Origin: Accumulibacter sp.
Lineage (GTDB): Bacteria; Pseudomonadota; Gammaproteobacteria; Burkholderiales; Rhodocyclaceae
Assembly (NCBI RefSeq): GCF_023806635.1
Contig: NZ_JAMTDQ010000085.1
Coordinates: forward strand, 1-64,000
Length of the DNA stretch: 64,000 nt
Direction of reading: 5' to 3'
Shown here: in pieces, positions 38,110 through 48,652 of the stretch
Layout of the letters: each line of letters opens with the position of its first letter
Position numbering within the stretch: position 1 is the first letter of the stretch
Notes under the pieces: generated by a model
Told to the model about the DNA's origin: nothing
Seen by the model: only the letters and a program-made list of their open reading frames with translations
Database searches by the model: none
Made by a program: the position numbers and the translations under genes

Positions 38110-38820
38110 TCATTCCCCCAGGTACGCGGCGCGCACCTTCGGGTCGGCCAGCAGACGGGTGGAGTCGTCAGTCACCGTGATCTCGCCACTTTCCATGACG
38201 TAGCCGCGCTGACTCACCTCCAGCGCCAGCTTGGCGTTCTGCTCGATGAGCAGGATCGTCATGCCCTCGCTGGCAACGGTACGGATCACCTCGAAAATCT
38301 TCTGCACCATGATCGGCGCGAGCCCCATCGACGGCTCGTCGAGCAACAGCAGGCGCGGCTTGCTCATCAGTGCGCGACCGATCGCCAGCATCTGCTGTTC
38401 GCCACCCGAGAGCGTTCCCGCAACCTGCTGCGCCCGCTCCTTGAGGCGCGGGAAGAGGCCAAGCACATGTTCGAGATCACGCGCGACCGCGGTCTTGTCG
38501 TTGCGCGCGTAGGCGCCCATGTAAAGGTTTTCGAGCGTCGTCATGCGCGGGAAAACCCCCCTGCCCTCCGGCACCAGGGCAATGCCCTCGGTGACCAGGC
38601 AATGCGGCGGCACCTGCAGGAGTTCCTTGCCACGGTAGCGCACGTTGCCGCCGGCGGGCTCGAGCAGGCGCGCCAGAGCCCGCAACGTGCTGCTCTTGCC
38701 GGCACCATTGGCACCGATGAGGGCCACCATCTCGCCCTCGCTGACGTGGAAGCTGATGCCACGAACCGCCTGGATGCCGCCATAGGAGACACGCAAGCCG
38801 TTGACTTCCAGCATGTTCAT
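38110..38820 (-). CDS. livF: branched-chain amino acid ABC transporter ATP-binding protein LivF
   Basis: Second ATPase of the high-affinity branched-chain amino acid (HAAT) importer. The 236-residue protein has Walker A GANGAGKSST, signature LSGGEQQMLAIGRALM, Walker B LLLLDEPSMGLAP and the switch histidine region LLIEQNAKLAL. It is the last gene of livK-H-M-G-F, 18 bases after livG. Confidence 0.96.
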   Translation of the reverse strand: MNMLEVNGLRVSYGGIQAVRGISFHVSEGEMVALIGANGAGKSSTLRALARLLEPAGGNVRYRGKELLQVPPHCLVTEGIALVPEGRGVFPRMTTLENLYMGAYARNDKTAVARDLEHVLGLFPRLKERAQQVAGTLSGGEQQMLAIGRALMSKPRLLLLDEPSMGLAPIMVQKIFEVIRTVASEGMTILLIEQNAKLALEVSQRGYVMESGEITVTDDSTRLLADPKVRAAYLGE

Positions 38821-38838
38821 CCGTTTCCTTCGCGTCGC

Positions 38839-39609
38839 CTAACCACCGAGGTAGGCCTCGATGACGCGCGGATCCTTCTGCACCACCGCCGGCACGTCCT
38901 CGCAGATCTTCTCGCCGTAATCAAGGACCGCAACCCGGTCACACAGTCCCATCACCAGCTTGACATCATGCTCGATGAGCAGCACCGTCACGCCATCGCG
39001 GCGGATTCCCTCAACCAGCACGCGCAGAGCCTCGGTTTCGGTGCCGTTCATCCCCGCCGCCGGCTCGTCGAGCGCCAGCAGCTTGGGTTCCGTGGCCAGC
39101 GCACGAGCTATCTCGAGCCGCCTCTGGTCGCCGTACGACAGGTGCCGCGCATAATCATGCGCCCGCTCCTGGATCCCGACGTAGTGCAGCAGCTCGTCCG
39201 CGCGGCGCGCGATCGCCGCCTCTTCGGCACGCGTCGCCGGGTTTCGGCTGATTGCGCCGAAGACGCCGGCGCTGGTGCGCAGGTGGCGCCCGACCATGAC
39301 ATTCTCGATCGCCGTCATGTTGCCGAACAGCCGGATGTTCTGGAACGTCCGCGCGATACCGACCGCGGCGGCCTTGTGCGGGGCATCGGCGGCGAGCCTC
39401 ACGCCGTCGAAGACGAAGTGGCCGCTCTCGTTCGTGTAGAGACCTGTAAGGCAATTGAAAAAGGTTGTCTTGCCGGCGCCATTCGGTCCGATCAGGCCGT
39501 AGATCTCGCCCCGATGGATGGTCAGGGAAACGTCGTGCAGCGCCTTGACGCCGCCGAAGTGTTTGGCGACCCCGTGTGCCGCGAGAAGAATCTGCCGCTG
39601 CTCCGCCAT
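38839..39609 (-). CDS. livG: branched-chain amino acid ABC transporter ATP-binding protein LivG
   Basis: First ATPase of the importer. The 256-residue product starts at ATG 39609 (MAEQRQILLAAHGVAKHFGG). Walker A is GPNGAGKTTFFN, the signature is LSYGDQRRLEIARALA, Walker B LLALDEPAAGMN, and LLIEHDVKLVMGLCD the switch region. Only 2 bases separate it from livM. Confidence 0.96.
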   Translation of the reverse strand: MAEQRQILLAAHGVAKHFGGVKALHDVSLTIHRGEIYGLIGPNGAGKTTFFNCLTGLYTNESGHFVFDGVRLAADAPHKAAAVGIARTFQNIRLFGNMTAIENVMVGRHLRTSAGVFGAISRNPATRAEEAAIARRADELLHYVGIQERAHDYARHLSYGDQRRLEIARALATEPKLLALDEPAAGMNGTETEALRVLVEGIRRDGVTVLLIEHDVKLVMGLCDRVAVLDYGEKICEDVPAVVQKDPRVIEAYLGG

Positions 39610-39611
39610 GC

Positions 39612-40688
39612 TCAGTCCGTCACCTCGCTCAGTTCCCGACGGCGCAGCGACGACGGCCACAAACCCGCGGGGCGGAAACGCATCACGAGCACCAGTGCCA
39701 GACCGAAGACGAGCATCCGCAGGCTTTCGGGATCGATGATCATGCGCCCGAAGACGGCTTTCTGCACCGGCTCGATGCCGTAGCGCAAGGCCTCTGGCAG
39801 CCCGGTCAGCAGGACCGCGCCGAGAATCACGCCCGGAATGTGCCCCATGCCGCCGAGAACCACCATTGCCAGGATCGTGATCGACTCCATCAACGAGAAG
39901 CTCTCGGGACTGACGAACCCCTGCATGGCAGCAAACACTCCTCCGGCGATGCCGCCGAAAGAGGCCCCCATGGCGAAGGCCAGCAACTTGATGTTGCGCG
40001 TGTTGATGCCGCACGCCTTGGCCGCCACCTCATCCTCGCGAATTGCCTGCCAGGCCCTGCCGATGCGCGAATTCTGCAGGCGGATGTTGATGACGATGAC
40101 GAGCGCCGCCAGCGCGACGAGCAGGAAGTAGTACTTCTGCGGACCGGAAAGGGAAATTCCGAACAGCGTACTGGTCTTGGCAAAAGAGAATTCGCCGATG
40201 CGGATCGGGTCGATCAGCGTGATCCCCTGCGCACCGTTCGTGATGTTGATCGGCGCGTTGAGGTTGTTCATGAAGATGCGGATGATCTCGCCGAAACCGA
40301 GGGTGACGATGGCCAGATAGTCGCCGCGCAACTTCAGCGTTGGCGCGCCCAGAAGGACGCCGAAGAGACAGGCCAGCGCCGCGCCGAAAGGCAGGATCAC
40401 CCAGAACGGCAGGTGGATGCCAAAATGTGGCGACGCCAGCAGCGCATAGCAATAGGCCCCGACCGCGTAGAAGGCGACGTAACCGAGGTCCAGAAGACCG
40501 GCGTAGCCGACGACGATGTTGAGGCCGAGCGCGAGGAAGACATAGAGAATCGCGAAGTTGGCGATGCGGACCCACGCCTGGCCACCGAGAGCGGCGACAA
40601 AGGGCACCGCCAGCAGGACACCGACGAGCAGCAGCAACCCCAGCCACTGCCGCAGCCCGCGCGGACTGCGTCTCGACTCGCCGGTCAT
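39612..40688 (-). CDS. livM: branched-chain amino acid ABC transporter permease LivM
   Basis: A 358-residue inner-membrane permease with about 9-10 helices. The LivM family blocks GLNIVVGYAGLLDLGYVAFYAVGAY, GDYLAIVTLGFGEI, and the EAA-like coupling loop with RIGRAWQAIREDEVAAKACGIN are present, as is VVLGGMGHIPGVILGA near the C-terminus. It overlaps livH by 4 bases (ATGA). Confidence 0.95.
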   Translation of the reverse strand: MTGESRRSPRGLRQWLGLLLLVGVLLAVPFVAALGGQAWVRIANFAILYVFLALGLNIVVGYAGLLDLGYVAFYAVGAYCYALLASPHFGIHLPFWVILPFGAALACLFGVLLGAPTLKLRGDYLAIVTLGFGEIIRIFMNNLNAPINITNGAQGITLIDPIRIGEFSFAKTSTLFGISLSGPQKYYFLLVALAALVIVINIRLQNSRIGRAWQAIREDEVAAKACGINTRNIKLLAFAMGASFGGIAGGVFAAMQGFVSPESFSLMESITILAMVVLGGMGHIPGVILGAVLLTGLPEALRYGIEPVQKAVFGRMIIDPESLRMLVFGLALVLVMRFRPAGLWPSSLRRRELSEVTD

Positions 40689-41608
40689 GCCCGGTCTCCG
40701 GTACGCTCGCCGAACAATCCGGACGGACGGAACATCAGTACGATGATGAGCACCATGAAGGCGAAGATGTCCTGATAGTGGCTCCCGAGGAAGTTGCCCG
40801 TGAGGTCACCGATGTAGCCGGCACCCAGCGCCTCGATGATTCCCAGCAGCAGGCCGCCGGCCATGGCACCCGCCATGTTGCCGATGCCGCCGAGTACGGC
40901 CGCGGTGAAGGCCTTCAGGCCGAGCATGAAACCCATCTGGTAATGCGCGATCTCGTAGTATGACCCGACCATGCAGCCGGCCAGTGCTCCGAGAGCGGAG
41001 CCGATGATGAAAGCCATGGCGATCACGCGATCGATGTCGACCCCCATCAGCAGCGCGACATGCTGGTTCTGCGCCGTCGCCCGCATCGCCATGCCCATGC
41101 GGGTACGCTGCACGAGGTAGGTCAGTCCGATCATCACCAGCGCGGCGAGAACGACGATCGCCACCTGCACGTTGGTGAAACTGGCGCCACCGACCTCGTA
41201 GATCCGCTTGTCGATCATCGGCGGAAAGGTGATGTAGTTACGGCCCCAGATGATCATCGCCACGTTCTGCAGGACGATCGACATGCCGATTGCCGTGATC
41301 AGCGGCGTTAGTCGCGGTGCGTGGCGCAGCGGTCGATAGGCGACGCGCTCGAGACCCCAGCCCAGGACCATGCACGCGACGACTGCGATCAGCAGACCAA
41401 TGGTGAGGATCAGCAGCGGCGGCATGCCGCTGCCGGCAAGCGAGACGATGACGGTGAACGCGACCATGGTGCCGATCATCACCACTTCACCGTGGGCAAA
41501 GTTGATCAGGCCGATGATGCCATAGACCATCGTGTAGCCGAGCGCGACGAGCGCATAGACGGCGCCGAGCGTGAGGCCGTTGACGAGTTGCTGCAGGAGA
41601 GTGTCCAT
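40685..41608 (-). CDS. livH: branched-chain amino acid ABC transporter permease LivH
   Basis: A 307-residue permease beginning at ATG 41608 (MDTLLQQLVNGLTLGAVYAL). Family blocks are GLINFAHGEVVMIG, the coupling loop RTRMGMAMRATAQNQHVALLMG and AVLGGIGNMAGAMAGG. A run of inverted repeats lies between livK and livH and may set the lower expression of the permease genes relative to the binding protein. Confidence 0.96.
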   Translation of the reverse strand: MDTLLQQLVNGLTLGAVYALVALGYTMVYGIIGLINFAHGEVVMIGTMVAFTVIVSLAGSGMPPLLILTIGLLIAVVACMVLGWGLERVAYRPLRHAPRLTPLITAIGMSIVLQNVAMIIWGRNYITFPPMIDKRIYEVGGASFTNVQVAIVVLAALVMIGLTYLVQRTRMGMAMRATAQNQHVALLMGVDIDRVIAMAFIIGSALGALAGCMVGSYYEIAHYQMGFMLGLKAFTAAVLGGIGNMAGAMAGGLLLGIIEALGAGYIGDLTGNFLGSHYQDIFAFMVLIIVLMFRPSGLFGERTGDRA

Positions 41609-41728
41609 GGTCAGGCTTTCCGCAACGAAGCGCTTTGGGCGAACCAGGGTATCCGACTCATGGAGCTGTTGCCCGAAGACCGGGGACTGATCCGGGAAAC
41701 CGAAGGAAGACGGCGGACACGGCCAGAC

Positions 41729-41773
41729 CGAGGGAATGGCTCCCGCCATTCCCTCGCCGCCGGTTGCCCGGCG
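41729..41773 (-). promoter_or_regulatory. tandem hairpins in the livK-livH intergenic region
   Basis: CGAGGGAATGG (41729-41739) pairs perfectly with CCATTCCCTCG (41746-41756) around a 6-base loop, an 11-bp stem. CGCCGG (41758-41763) pairs with CCGGCG (41768-41773). Both lie just after the livK stop. There is no T-run on the leftward side, so they are more likely 3' mRNA-stabilising or attenuating structures than full terminators. No functional data; inference from position and pairing. Confidence 0.6.
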
Positions 41774-41777
41774 AGCC

Positions 41778-43010
41778 TTACTTCTTGGCTTCTGGAGCGG
41801 CCGCCGCAGTGCCACCCTCGGACTTGAGGGTGACGAGCTTGCCGTCCTGGATCACGAATACGGTGATCGCACCGTTCTTGATGTCGCCCTTGTCGTCGAA
41901 CTCGATCTTGCCGGTGACTCCGTCGTAGGCGGTCTTGCCGACTTCCGGCAGATACTTGACCGGATCGACCGAATTGGCACGCTTCATCGCATCGACCAGC
42001 ACCATCACGGCGTCGTAGCTGTACGGCGAATAGATCTGGATCTGGCCGTACTTCTTGGTGAAGTCCTCGACGAACTTCTGGCCGTTCGGCAGCTTGTCGA
42101 CCGGCAGACCAGCTTGCGTGCAGATGACGCCTTCCGAGGCGGCACCCGCGAGCTTGATCAGTTCCGGCGAGCAACCACCGTCACCGGTGGTGAACTTCGC
42201 CTTGATGCCGAGTTCCTTGATCTGCTTCAGCATCGGACCACCGACCGCGTCCATGCCACCCAGGAAGATCACGTCGGGATTCTTGGCCTTGATCTTGGTC
42301 AGGATTGCCTTGAAATCGGTCGCCTTGTCGGTGGTGAACTCGCGCGCGACGATGGTGGCGCCCGCGGCCTTGGCAGCCTTCTCGACCTCGTCGGCAAGAC
42401 CCTGGCCATAGGCGGTACGGTCGTCGATGATCGCCACCTTCTTCGCGCCCATGTCCTTGACAGCGTAGGTGCCCACCACGGAACCCTGCTGGATGTCGTT
42501 GGCCATGACGCGGAAGGTCGTGTTGAAGCCCTGCTGCGTATACTTCGGATTGGTCGCCGAGGGCGAGATCTGCGGCAGACCCGCCTGGTTGTAGATCGCC
42601 GAAGCCGGGATCGTCGTGCCCGAGTTGAGGTGGCCGACGACTCCGGCGACCTTTGCGTCGACCAGCTTCTGTGCCACCACGGTGCCGGTCTTTGGATCGG
42701 CCTGGTCATCCTCGCCGAGCAGCTCGAACTTGACGATCTTGCCGTCGATCTCCAGCTTCTTGGCGTTGGCGTCGTCGACGGCGAGACGGGCGCCGTTCTC
42801 GTTGTCCTTGCCGAGGTGGGCGATCGGTCCGGTCAGCGGCGCGACGTGGCCGATCTTCACGACCACCTCCGGCTTCGGCGCCGGTGCCGGCGCAGCGGCC
42901 GGTGCCGGCGCCGGTGCAGCAGCCTTGGGTTCCTCCTTCTTCCCGCAGCCGATCATCGCCACCGAGGCGGCCAGGGCCATCAGTACGCCAGGAATGTGTG
43001 CATGTTTCAT
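41778..43010 (-). CDS. livK: branched-chain amino acid ABC transporter substrate-binding protein (LivJ/LivK family), putative lipoprotein
   Basis: A 410-residue periplasmic-binding protein of type I fold. The N-terminus MKHAHIPGVLMALAASVAMI is followed by Gly-Cys22, a lipobox, so the protein is probably lipid-anchored, unlike the soluble E. coli LivJ/K. A Pro/Ala linker (about 28-47) separates the anchor from the fold, which begins VVVKIGHVAPLTGPIAH and includes FNTTFRVMANDIQQG, VAIIDDRTAYGQGLADE and YSPYSYDAVMVLVDAM. It is the first liv gene, behind a strong promoter at 43057-43085. Confidence 0.95.
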   Translation of the reverse strand: MKHAHIPGVLMALAASVAMIGCGKKEEPKAAAPAPAPAAAPAPAPKPEVVVKIGHVAPLTGPIAHLGKDNENGARLAVDDANAKKLEIDGKIVKFELLGEDDQADPKTGTVVAQKLVDAKVAGVVGHLNSGTTIPASAIYNQAGLPQISPSATNPKYTQQGFNTTFRVMANDIQQGSVVGTYAVKDMGAKKVAIIDDRTAYGQGLADEVEKAAKAAGATIVAREFTTDKATDFKAILTKIKAKNPDVIFLGGMDAVGGPMLKQIKELGIKAKFTTGDGGCSPELIKLAGAASEGVICTQAGLPVDKLPNGQKFVEDFTKKYGQIQIYSPYSYDAVMVLVDAMKRANSVDPVKYLPEVGKTAYDGVTGKIEFDDKGDIKNGAITVFVIQDGKLVTLKSEGGTAAAAPEAKK

Positions 43011-43056
43011 GGGTTCATCTCCAGTATTGTCTTCTTACGGGGCCAGCGAACGCGCG

Positions 43057-43085
43057 ATTGTCCAAGCCCATCAGGAACTTGTCAA
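43057..43085 (-). promoter_or_regulatory. sigma70 promoter of the liv operon
   Basis: On the minus strand TTGACA (43085-43080, perfect) and GACAAT (43062-43057) are 17 bases apart. The start would be near 43050, giving a leader of about 40 bases to the livK ATG at 43010. Confidence 0.7.
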
Positions 43086-43140
43086 CCAGCATATGGCACT
43101 CGCAAACGCCGTTTCACCCGTCATCGATGTCGCAGAAACG

Positions 43141-43161
43141 AAAAACCGGCACCCGGCCGGT
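43141..43161 (-). terminator. rho-independent terminator of the cytochrome c gene
   Basis: On the minus strand ACCGGC, a 5-base loop, then GCCGGT run into five T residues (A-run 43141-43145 on the plus strand). It begins about 20 bases after the cytochrome stop at 43181 and ends before the liv promoter. Confidence 0.75.
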
Positions 43162-43180
43162 CTTTCTGCTGCCTCAGCCC

Positions 43181-43486
43181 TCACTTCTGGCTGAGAATCC
43201 ACTTGACGAGCTTGTTCGCCTCGTCGGGGGTGACGGAGGGATTCGGCGGCATCGGCACGGGACCCCAAACACCCTTGCCGCCCTTGATCACCTTCTCGGC
43301 GAGCATGGCTTCATCCTTGGCCGTGTACTTCTTGGCCACATCCTTGTACGCCGGACCAACGACCTTCTTGTCCACCGCGTGACAAGACAGGCAGTTCTTC
43401 GACTTGGCCAGGGCCTCATCAGCCTGGACAGCACCCGCAGACATCACGCCGGCAGCCGCCAGCAGGCACGCGTAGATCGCTTTCAT
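43181..43486 (-). CDS. periplasmic class I cytochrome c (c551/c552-like)
   Basis: A 101-residue monohaem cytochrome. Residues 1-22 are a signal peptide (cleaved after VQA). CLSCH (Cys32, Cys35, His36) binds haem, and Met79 in GPVPMPPNP is the axial ligand. The mature size (about 79 residues) fits cytochrome c551/c552, the electron donor for nitrite and NO reductases or cytochrome oxidases in denitrifiers; with norBC in the same window, a donor role for NorC is plausible. It has its own promoter and terminator. Confidence 0.93.
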   Translation of the reverse strand: MKAIYACLLAAAGVMSAGAVQADEALAKSKNCLSCHAVDKKVVGPAYKDVAKKYTAKDEAMLAEKVIKGGKGVWGPVPMPPNPSVTPDEANKLVKWILSQK

Positions 43487-43525
43487 GCTCACACTCCGTT
43501 CAGGTAAAGGGATTGAAACGCCGCG

Positions 43526-43553
43526 ATAGTATTTCAGTTTGGCCCGCTTGCAA
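43526..43553 (-). promoter_or_regulatory. promoter of the cytochrome c gene
   Basis: On the minus strand TTGCAA (43553-43548) and TACTAT (43531-43526) are separated by 16 bases, each four of six to consensus. No Fnr/Dnr box was found nearby, so expression may be constitutive. Confidence 0.5.
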
Positions 43554-43679
43554 AGCATCGCGAGCCGGTCGAGGCCGCGATGCGCTAACGGCGCGCGTCG
43601 AACCTGCACGGTTCAACGCAGCGGGCCGTCTGGCGTTGACCCCGCCGCTACGGTCGAGCGTGGCGAAGACGGCGCGTCG

Positions 43680-45536
43680 TCAGGCGCCGCGCAACCGGCC
43701 GAGATCGCGTACGGCGCCGGTGGCGGCCGACGTCGCCATCAGTGCGTACGCCTGCAGGGCCCGCGAAACGGCGCGCGCGCGCTCGCCCGCCGGTTGCCAG
43801 GCGGAATCGCCGCGCGCATCCATTGCCGCCCGCCGCCGCGCCAGTTCGCCATCGCTGACGGAAAGATGGATGCGCCGACCGGGAATGTCGATCTCGATCA
43901 AGTCGCCCTCTTCGACGAGGCCGATCGCCCCGCCTTCGGCGGCCTCGGGCGAGACATGGCCGATCGACAGGCCCGACGTGCCGCCGGAGAAGCGTCCATC
44001 GGTCAGCAGCGCACAGGCCTTGCCCAGCCCCTTCGACTTGAGGTAGGAGGTGGGGTAGAGCATCTCCTGCATCCCCGGACCGCCCTTTGGCCCTTCGTAG
44101 CGAATCACCACCACCTCGCCGGCACGCACCTCGTCACCAAGGATCGCCTGCACCGCGTCGTCCTGGCTTTCGAAGACCCGCGCCCGCCCGCTGAACACCC
44201 AGATCGCCTCATCGACACCGGCCGTCTTGACGATGCAGCCGTCACCGGCGATGTTGCCGTAGAGCACCGCCAAGCCGCCATCCTGCGAGTAGGCATGCGC
44301 GCGGTTGCGGATGCAGCCAGCGGCGCGGTCGAGGTCGAGGTCCGGGTAACGACGGCCCTGCGAGAACGCGGTCTGCGTCGGAATGCCTCCGGGTGCGGCG
44401 CGATAGAACTCGCTGACCGCCGCATCCTGCGCGCGCAGTACGTCCCAGCGGTCGATCGCTTCGCCCAGCGTCGCCGCATGTACGGTCGGCACGTCGCGAT
44501 GGATCAGTCCTGCCCGGTCGAGCTCGCCGAGAATCGCGAAGATGCCGCCGGCGCGGTGCACGTCCTCCATGTGGTAGTCGGGCGTCGCCGGAGCGACCTT
44601 CGCCAGACACGGCACCCGGCGCGAGATGCGGTCGATGTCGGCCATCGTGAAATCGACGCCCCCTTCCTGCGCTGCAGCAAGAATGTGCAGCACGGTGTTG
44701 GTCGAGCCACCCATCGACACGTCGAGCGCCATCGCGTTCTCGAAGGCAGCCAGGCTGCCGATCGAACGGGGCAGGACAGCAAGGTCGTCGCGCTCGTAGT
44801 ACCGGCGGCAGAGATCGACGATCCGGCGGCCGGCTTCGAGGAACAGTCCGCGACGATCGGCGTGCGTGGCCAGCAGGCTGCCGTTGCCGGGCAACGAAAA
44901 ACCGAGCGCTTCGGTGAGGCAGTTCATCGAGTTGGCGGTGAACATGCCGGAGCAGGAGCCGCAGGTCGGGCACGCCGAACGCTCGAAGGCCTCGACCTCG
45001 GCGTCGGAGCAGTTGCTGTCGCCGCCCTTGACCATCGCGTCGACGAGGTCGATCGCCACCACCTTGCCGCCCCACCGTACCTTGCCGGCCTCCATCGGGC
45101 CACCGGAGACGAAGATCGTCGGGATGTTCACGCGCATCGCCGCCATCAGCATGCCGGGAGTGATCTTGTCGCAGTTCGAGATGCACACCATGGCGTCGGC
45201 ACAGTGGGCATTGACCATGTACTCGACCGAATCGGCGATGAGGTCACGCGAGGGCAGGGAATAGAGCATGCCGTCGTGCCCCATGGCGATGCCGTCGTCG
45301 ATCGCTATGGTGTTGAATTCCTTCGCCACGCCGCCGGCGGCCTCGATCTCGCGCGCGACCAGTTGCCCGAGATCCTTGAGGTGCACGTGCCCGGGGACGA
45401 ACTGCGTGAAGGAATTGACGACGGCGATGATCGGCTTTCCGAAGTCGCCATCGACCATGCCGGTGGCACGCCAGAGGGCGCGCGCGCCAGCCATGTTGCG
45501 ACCGTGCGTCGAGGTGCGGGAACGATAGTGCGGCAT
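43680..45536 (-). CDS. ilvD: dihydroxy-acid dehydratase
   Basis: IlvD dehydrates the dihydroxy acids that are precursors of valine, leucine and isoleucine. The 618-residue protein begins [19 protein letters not shown]. Cysteines for the iron-sulfur cluster lie in [13 protein letters not shown] and [18 protein letters not shown]. Other blocks are [32 protein letters not shown] and [21 protein letters not shown] near the C-terminus. GGAGAT lies 7 bases before the ATG. Its presence beside a branched-chain amino-acid importer is a loose metabolic neighbourhood, not an operon. Confidence 0.97.
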   Translation of the reverse strand: MPHYRSRTSTHGRNMAGARALWRATGMVDGDFGKPIIAVVNSFTQFVPGHVHLKDLGQLVAREIEAAGGVAKEFNTIAIDDGIAMGHDGMLYSLPSRDLIADSVEYMVNAHCADAMVCISNCDKITPGMLMAAMRVNIPTIFVSGGPMEAGKVRWGGKVVAIDLVDAMVKGGDSNCSDAEVEAFERSACPTCGSCSGMFTANSMNCLTEALGFSLPGNGSLLATHADRRGLFLEAGRRIVDLCRRYYERDDLAVLPRSIGSLAAFENAMALDVSMGGSTNTVLHILAAAQEGGVDFTMADIDRISRRVPCLAKVAPATPDYHMEDVHRAGGIFAILGELDRAGLIHRDVPTVHAATLGEAIDRWDVLRAQDAAVSEFYRAAPGGIPTQTAFSQGRRYPDLDLDRAAGCIRNRAHAYSQDGGLAVLYGNIAGDGCIVKTAGVDEAIWVFSGRARVFESQDDAVQAILGDEVRAGEVVVIRYEGPKGGPGMQEMLYPTSYLKSKGLGKACALLTDGRFSGGTSGLSIGHVSPEAAEGGAIGLVEEGDLIEIDIPGRRIHLSVSDGELARRRAAMDARGDSAWQPAGERARAVSRALQAYALMATSAATGAVRDLGRLRGA

Positions 45537-45576
45537 CGCTGATCTCCATTCGGGAACCCGCCTTGAAGCGACGGGC

Positions 45577-45582
45577 TATAAT
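45577..45582 (+). promoter_or_regulatory. -10 element (TATAAT) of lgt
   Basis: A perfect TATAAT in the short region between divergent ilvD and lgt; a -35 is not clear. It overlaps an in-frame ATG at 45581, so that ATG cannot be the translated start if this promoter is used; transcription would begin near 45589. Confidence 0.5.
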
Positions 45583-45619
45583 GCCGATTCTATCCGAAAG
45601 CCCTCGGGGTGTTGGCACC

Positions 45620-46417
45620 GTGTTGACCCATCCGCAGTTCGACCCAGTCGCCGTTTCGCTCGGCCCGCTGAGTGTGCACTGGTACGGGCTGATGTACCTG
45701 GTCGCCTTTCTCCAGTTCTGGTGGCTCGGCAAGTACCGCCTGTCGCGGCAGCCGCAGTTCGCCCGCGCGGGCTGGACCGTCCGCCAGCTTGACGACCTGC
45801 TCTTCTACGGCGTCCTCGGGGTGATCGTCGGTGGCCGCCTCGGGCAGGTCCTCTTCTACGAGCCCGCTCACTACCTGTCCGAGCCGCTGCAGATCCTGGC
45901 CATCTGGCGCGGTGGCATGTCCTTCCATGGCGGTCTGCTGGGCGTCCTGCTGGCGATGGCGCTGTACGCGCGCAAGAGCTCTCGCCACTGGCTCGAAATC
46001 ACCGACTTCATCGCGCCGCTGGTGCCCCTCGGGCTCGCCGCCGGGCGCATCGGCAACTTCATCAATGGCGAGTTGTGGGGCCGCGCAGCCGATCCTTCAC
46101 TGCCCTGGGCGATGGTCTTCCCGGCTGTGGACGGACTGCCGCGCCATCCATCGCAACTCTATCAGGCTGGGCTCGAAGGCCTGCTGCTGTTCGTCGTGCT
46201 CTGGCTGTACGCCGGCCGCGAGCGGCCACGCGGCGCCGTCTCGGGCGCCTTTCTCGTCGGTTATGGAATCCTGCGCTGGCTCGCCGAGTATTTCCGCTCG
46301 CCGGACGCCGGGATCTTCGGCTTTTCCCACACCGTCAGCATGGGGCAGTGGCTGTCACTGCCGATGATCGCTGCCGGCATCATGTTGATCGTCACCGCGG
46401 GCCGCCAGCGCGCCTGA
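45620..46417 (+). CDS. lgt: prolipoprotein diacylglyceryl transferase
   Basis: Lgt adds diacylglycerol to the lipobox cysteine of prelipoproteins in the inner membrane, the first step of lipoprotein maturation (here LivK would be a client). The 265-residue protein has the [23 protein letters not shown] start, the catalytic-region [17 protein letters not shown] segment, and the signature [14 protein letters not shown]. The start is uncertain between GTG 45620 and TTG 45623; upstream ATGs overlap the promoter -10. Confidence 0.94.
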   Translation: MLTHPQFDPVAVSLGPLSVHWYGLMYLVAFLQFWWLGKYRLSRQPQFARAGWTVRQLDDLLFYGVLGVIVGGRLGQVLFYEPAHYLSEPLQILAIWRGGMSFHGGLLGVLLAMALYARKSSRHWLEITDFIAPLVPLGLAAGRIGNFINGELWGRAADPSLPWAMVFPAVDGLPRHPSQLYQAGLEGLLLFVVLWLYAGRERPRGAVSGAFLVGYGILRWLAEYFRSPDAGIFGFSHTVSMGQWLSLPMIAAGIMLIVTAGRQRA

Positions 46418-46454
46418 GCTGCCCCGTTGCCGGGCCGCGGCCAAGGAGAATGAG

Positions 46455-47840
46455 ATGGCAGAAGGTATCGTGGTTCGCGGGCTACGCCGTGTGCGCACGC
46501 TGCTCGCGGAGGGTGGTGCCGCCCGCAGCCTCGCGGGCAAGCAGCTGGTACAGGTGCGCGCGCTGCTGCACGAGTGCGCCAGCGGCATCGGTGGCGAGAT
46601 CTCGGCCAGGCAACGCGCCGCCCGTCTCGCCGGCGCCTATCAGCATCTCGACGACGAGGGACGGGCCACGTTCCTGCGACTCGTCGCGACTGAGTTCGGG
46701 CCCGATCCGCAGCGCGTCGCCGAGGCGCATGCCGGTTACCAGGCTGCCGTCGGCAGCGATCAGCAATGGGCGGCCGAATCGGCGCTGCGCAATGCCATGC
46801 GCTCGACGCGCCTGCGCATCCTGACGCAGTTCAACGCCCTGCCGCAGGGCGTCAAGTTCCTCGTCGACCTGCGCGCCGACCTGCTGCGCTATGCGCCGCA
46901 GGATCCGGCGCTGCGCTCGCTCGATCGCGAGCTCGAATCGCGGCTCGGTGCCTGGTTCGACGTCGGCTTTCTGGAGCTGCAGCGGATCACCTGGAACTCA
47001 CCGGCCGCCCTGCTCGAGAAACTGATCGAGTACGAAGCGGTGCATGAGATCCGTTCGTGGAGCGATCTCAAGAACCGCCTCGATTCCGATCGCCGCTGCT
47101 ACGCCTTCTTCCATCCGCGCATGCCGATGGAGCCGCTGATCTTCGTCGAGGTGGCGCTCGTCGATCGCCTGGCCGACAACGTGCAGGCCCTGCTTGACGA
47201 GCACGCGCCGGTGTTCGACGCGCAACGCGCGACGACCGCGATCTTCTACTCGATCTCGAACACGCAGGCCGGCCTGCGCGGCGTCTCGTTCGGCAACTTC
47301 CTGCTCAAGCGGGTGGTCGACGACCTCAAGCGCGACTACCCGCGACTGGTCAGCTTCGCCACGCTGTCGCCGCTGCCGACCTTCCGCCGCTGGGCCGAGA
47401 AGAACCCCGAGGCCTGGGCAAAGGCGTTCAGCGCTGCCGACCTCGAACGGATCGGACGCCACCTGCCGGCCGACGCCCTGCCGCCGGCAGGCGCCAGCGA
47501 CCTGCAGAGCCTGCTCGCCGACAGCCGCTGGTGTCAGGATCCGCGCCTGACGCGCGCCCTGCAGCACGGGCTGCTGCGCCTGGCGGCGCGCTATCTTCTG
47601 GCGACGGCCAAGGGCGGCCGCCCCTACGACCCGGTCGCCCGCTTCCACCTGGGCAATGGCGCCCGCATCGAGCGCCTCAACTACCTGGCCGACACCTCGC
47701 CGCGCGGCCACAAGCAGTCCTACGGCCTGATGGTGAATTATCTCTACGATCCTGATACCATCGAAGCCAATGTCGAAGCGTTTTCGCGCAGCGGCGAGAT
47801 TGCAGCCGCTGCAGCCATCCGGCGCTCTGCCCGTGACTGA
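46455..47840 (+). CDS. malonyl-CoA decarboxylase
   Basis: Converts malonyl-CoA to acetyl-CoA and CO2. The 461-residue protein has the helical N-terminal regulatory half (about 1-180) and the GNAT-like catalytic half. Family blocks are [53 protein letters not shown], and the late [19 protein letters not shown] containing the catalytic histidine. GGAG precedes the ATG. With no acyl-CoA synthetase or dicarboxylate transporter beside it, a role in malonate use or in controlling malonyl-CoA is open. It is 50 bases before the VOC-family gene. Confidence 0.92.
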   Translation: MAEGIVVRGLRRVRTLLAEGGAARSLAGKQLVQVRALLHECASGIGGEISARQRAARLAGAYQHLDDEGRATFLRLVATEFGPDPQRVAEAHAGYQAAVGSDQQWAAESALRNAMRSTRLRILTQFNALPQGVKFLVDLRADLLRYAPQDPALRSLDRELESRLGAWFDVGFLELQRITWNSPAALLEKLIEYEAVHEIRSWSDLKNRLDSDRRCYAFFHPRMPMEPLIFVEVALVDRLADNVQALLDEHAPVFDAQRATTAIFYSISNTQAGLRGVSFGNFLLKRVVDDLKRDYPRLVSFATLSPLPTFRRWAEKNPEAWAKAFSAADLERIGRHLPADALPPAGASDLQSLLADSRWCQDPRLTRALQHGLLRLAARYLLATAKGGRPYDPVARFHLGNGARIERLNYLADTSPRGHKQSYGLMVNYLYDPDTIEANVEAFSRSGEIAAAAAIRRSARD

Positions 47841-47890
47841 GATCCCGCGGCCGGAGCGTTCCCTGTTCCCCTCTCGAGAAAGTACAGCAC

Positions 47891-48364
<474 letters not shown>

Positions 48365-48652
48365 GCGCGGCGCGCGGCCAGCCGGCGGCAACGGGCGACC
48401 GTTGCCGCCGCAGCGCTCGCCCGCCACTGCCGCGTCCAGTCCCAATCCCCGAACCCTTCCCGTTCGCCAGCCGCTGTTCGCGCGTCCTGCCGCACTGGCG
48501 CCCCACCACCTCCGGCAACGACGCCGGCCAGCCGACGGCTGCGCAGCGGCGAGCCGAGCGCTCCTGCGGGAATGCCGCTACAGTTTTCCTCGCGGCTGCC
48601 GTTCACCCGGACGTACCCTCTTGCCCTCATCCAGCCGTTGACCCTCAGCGCC

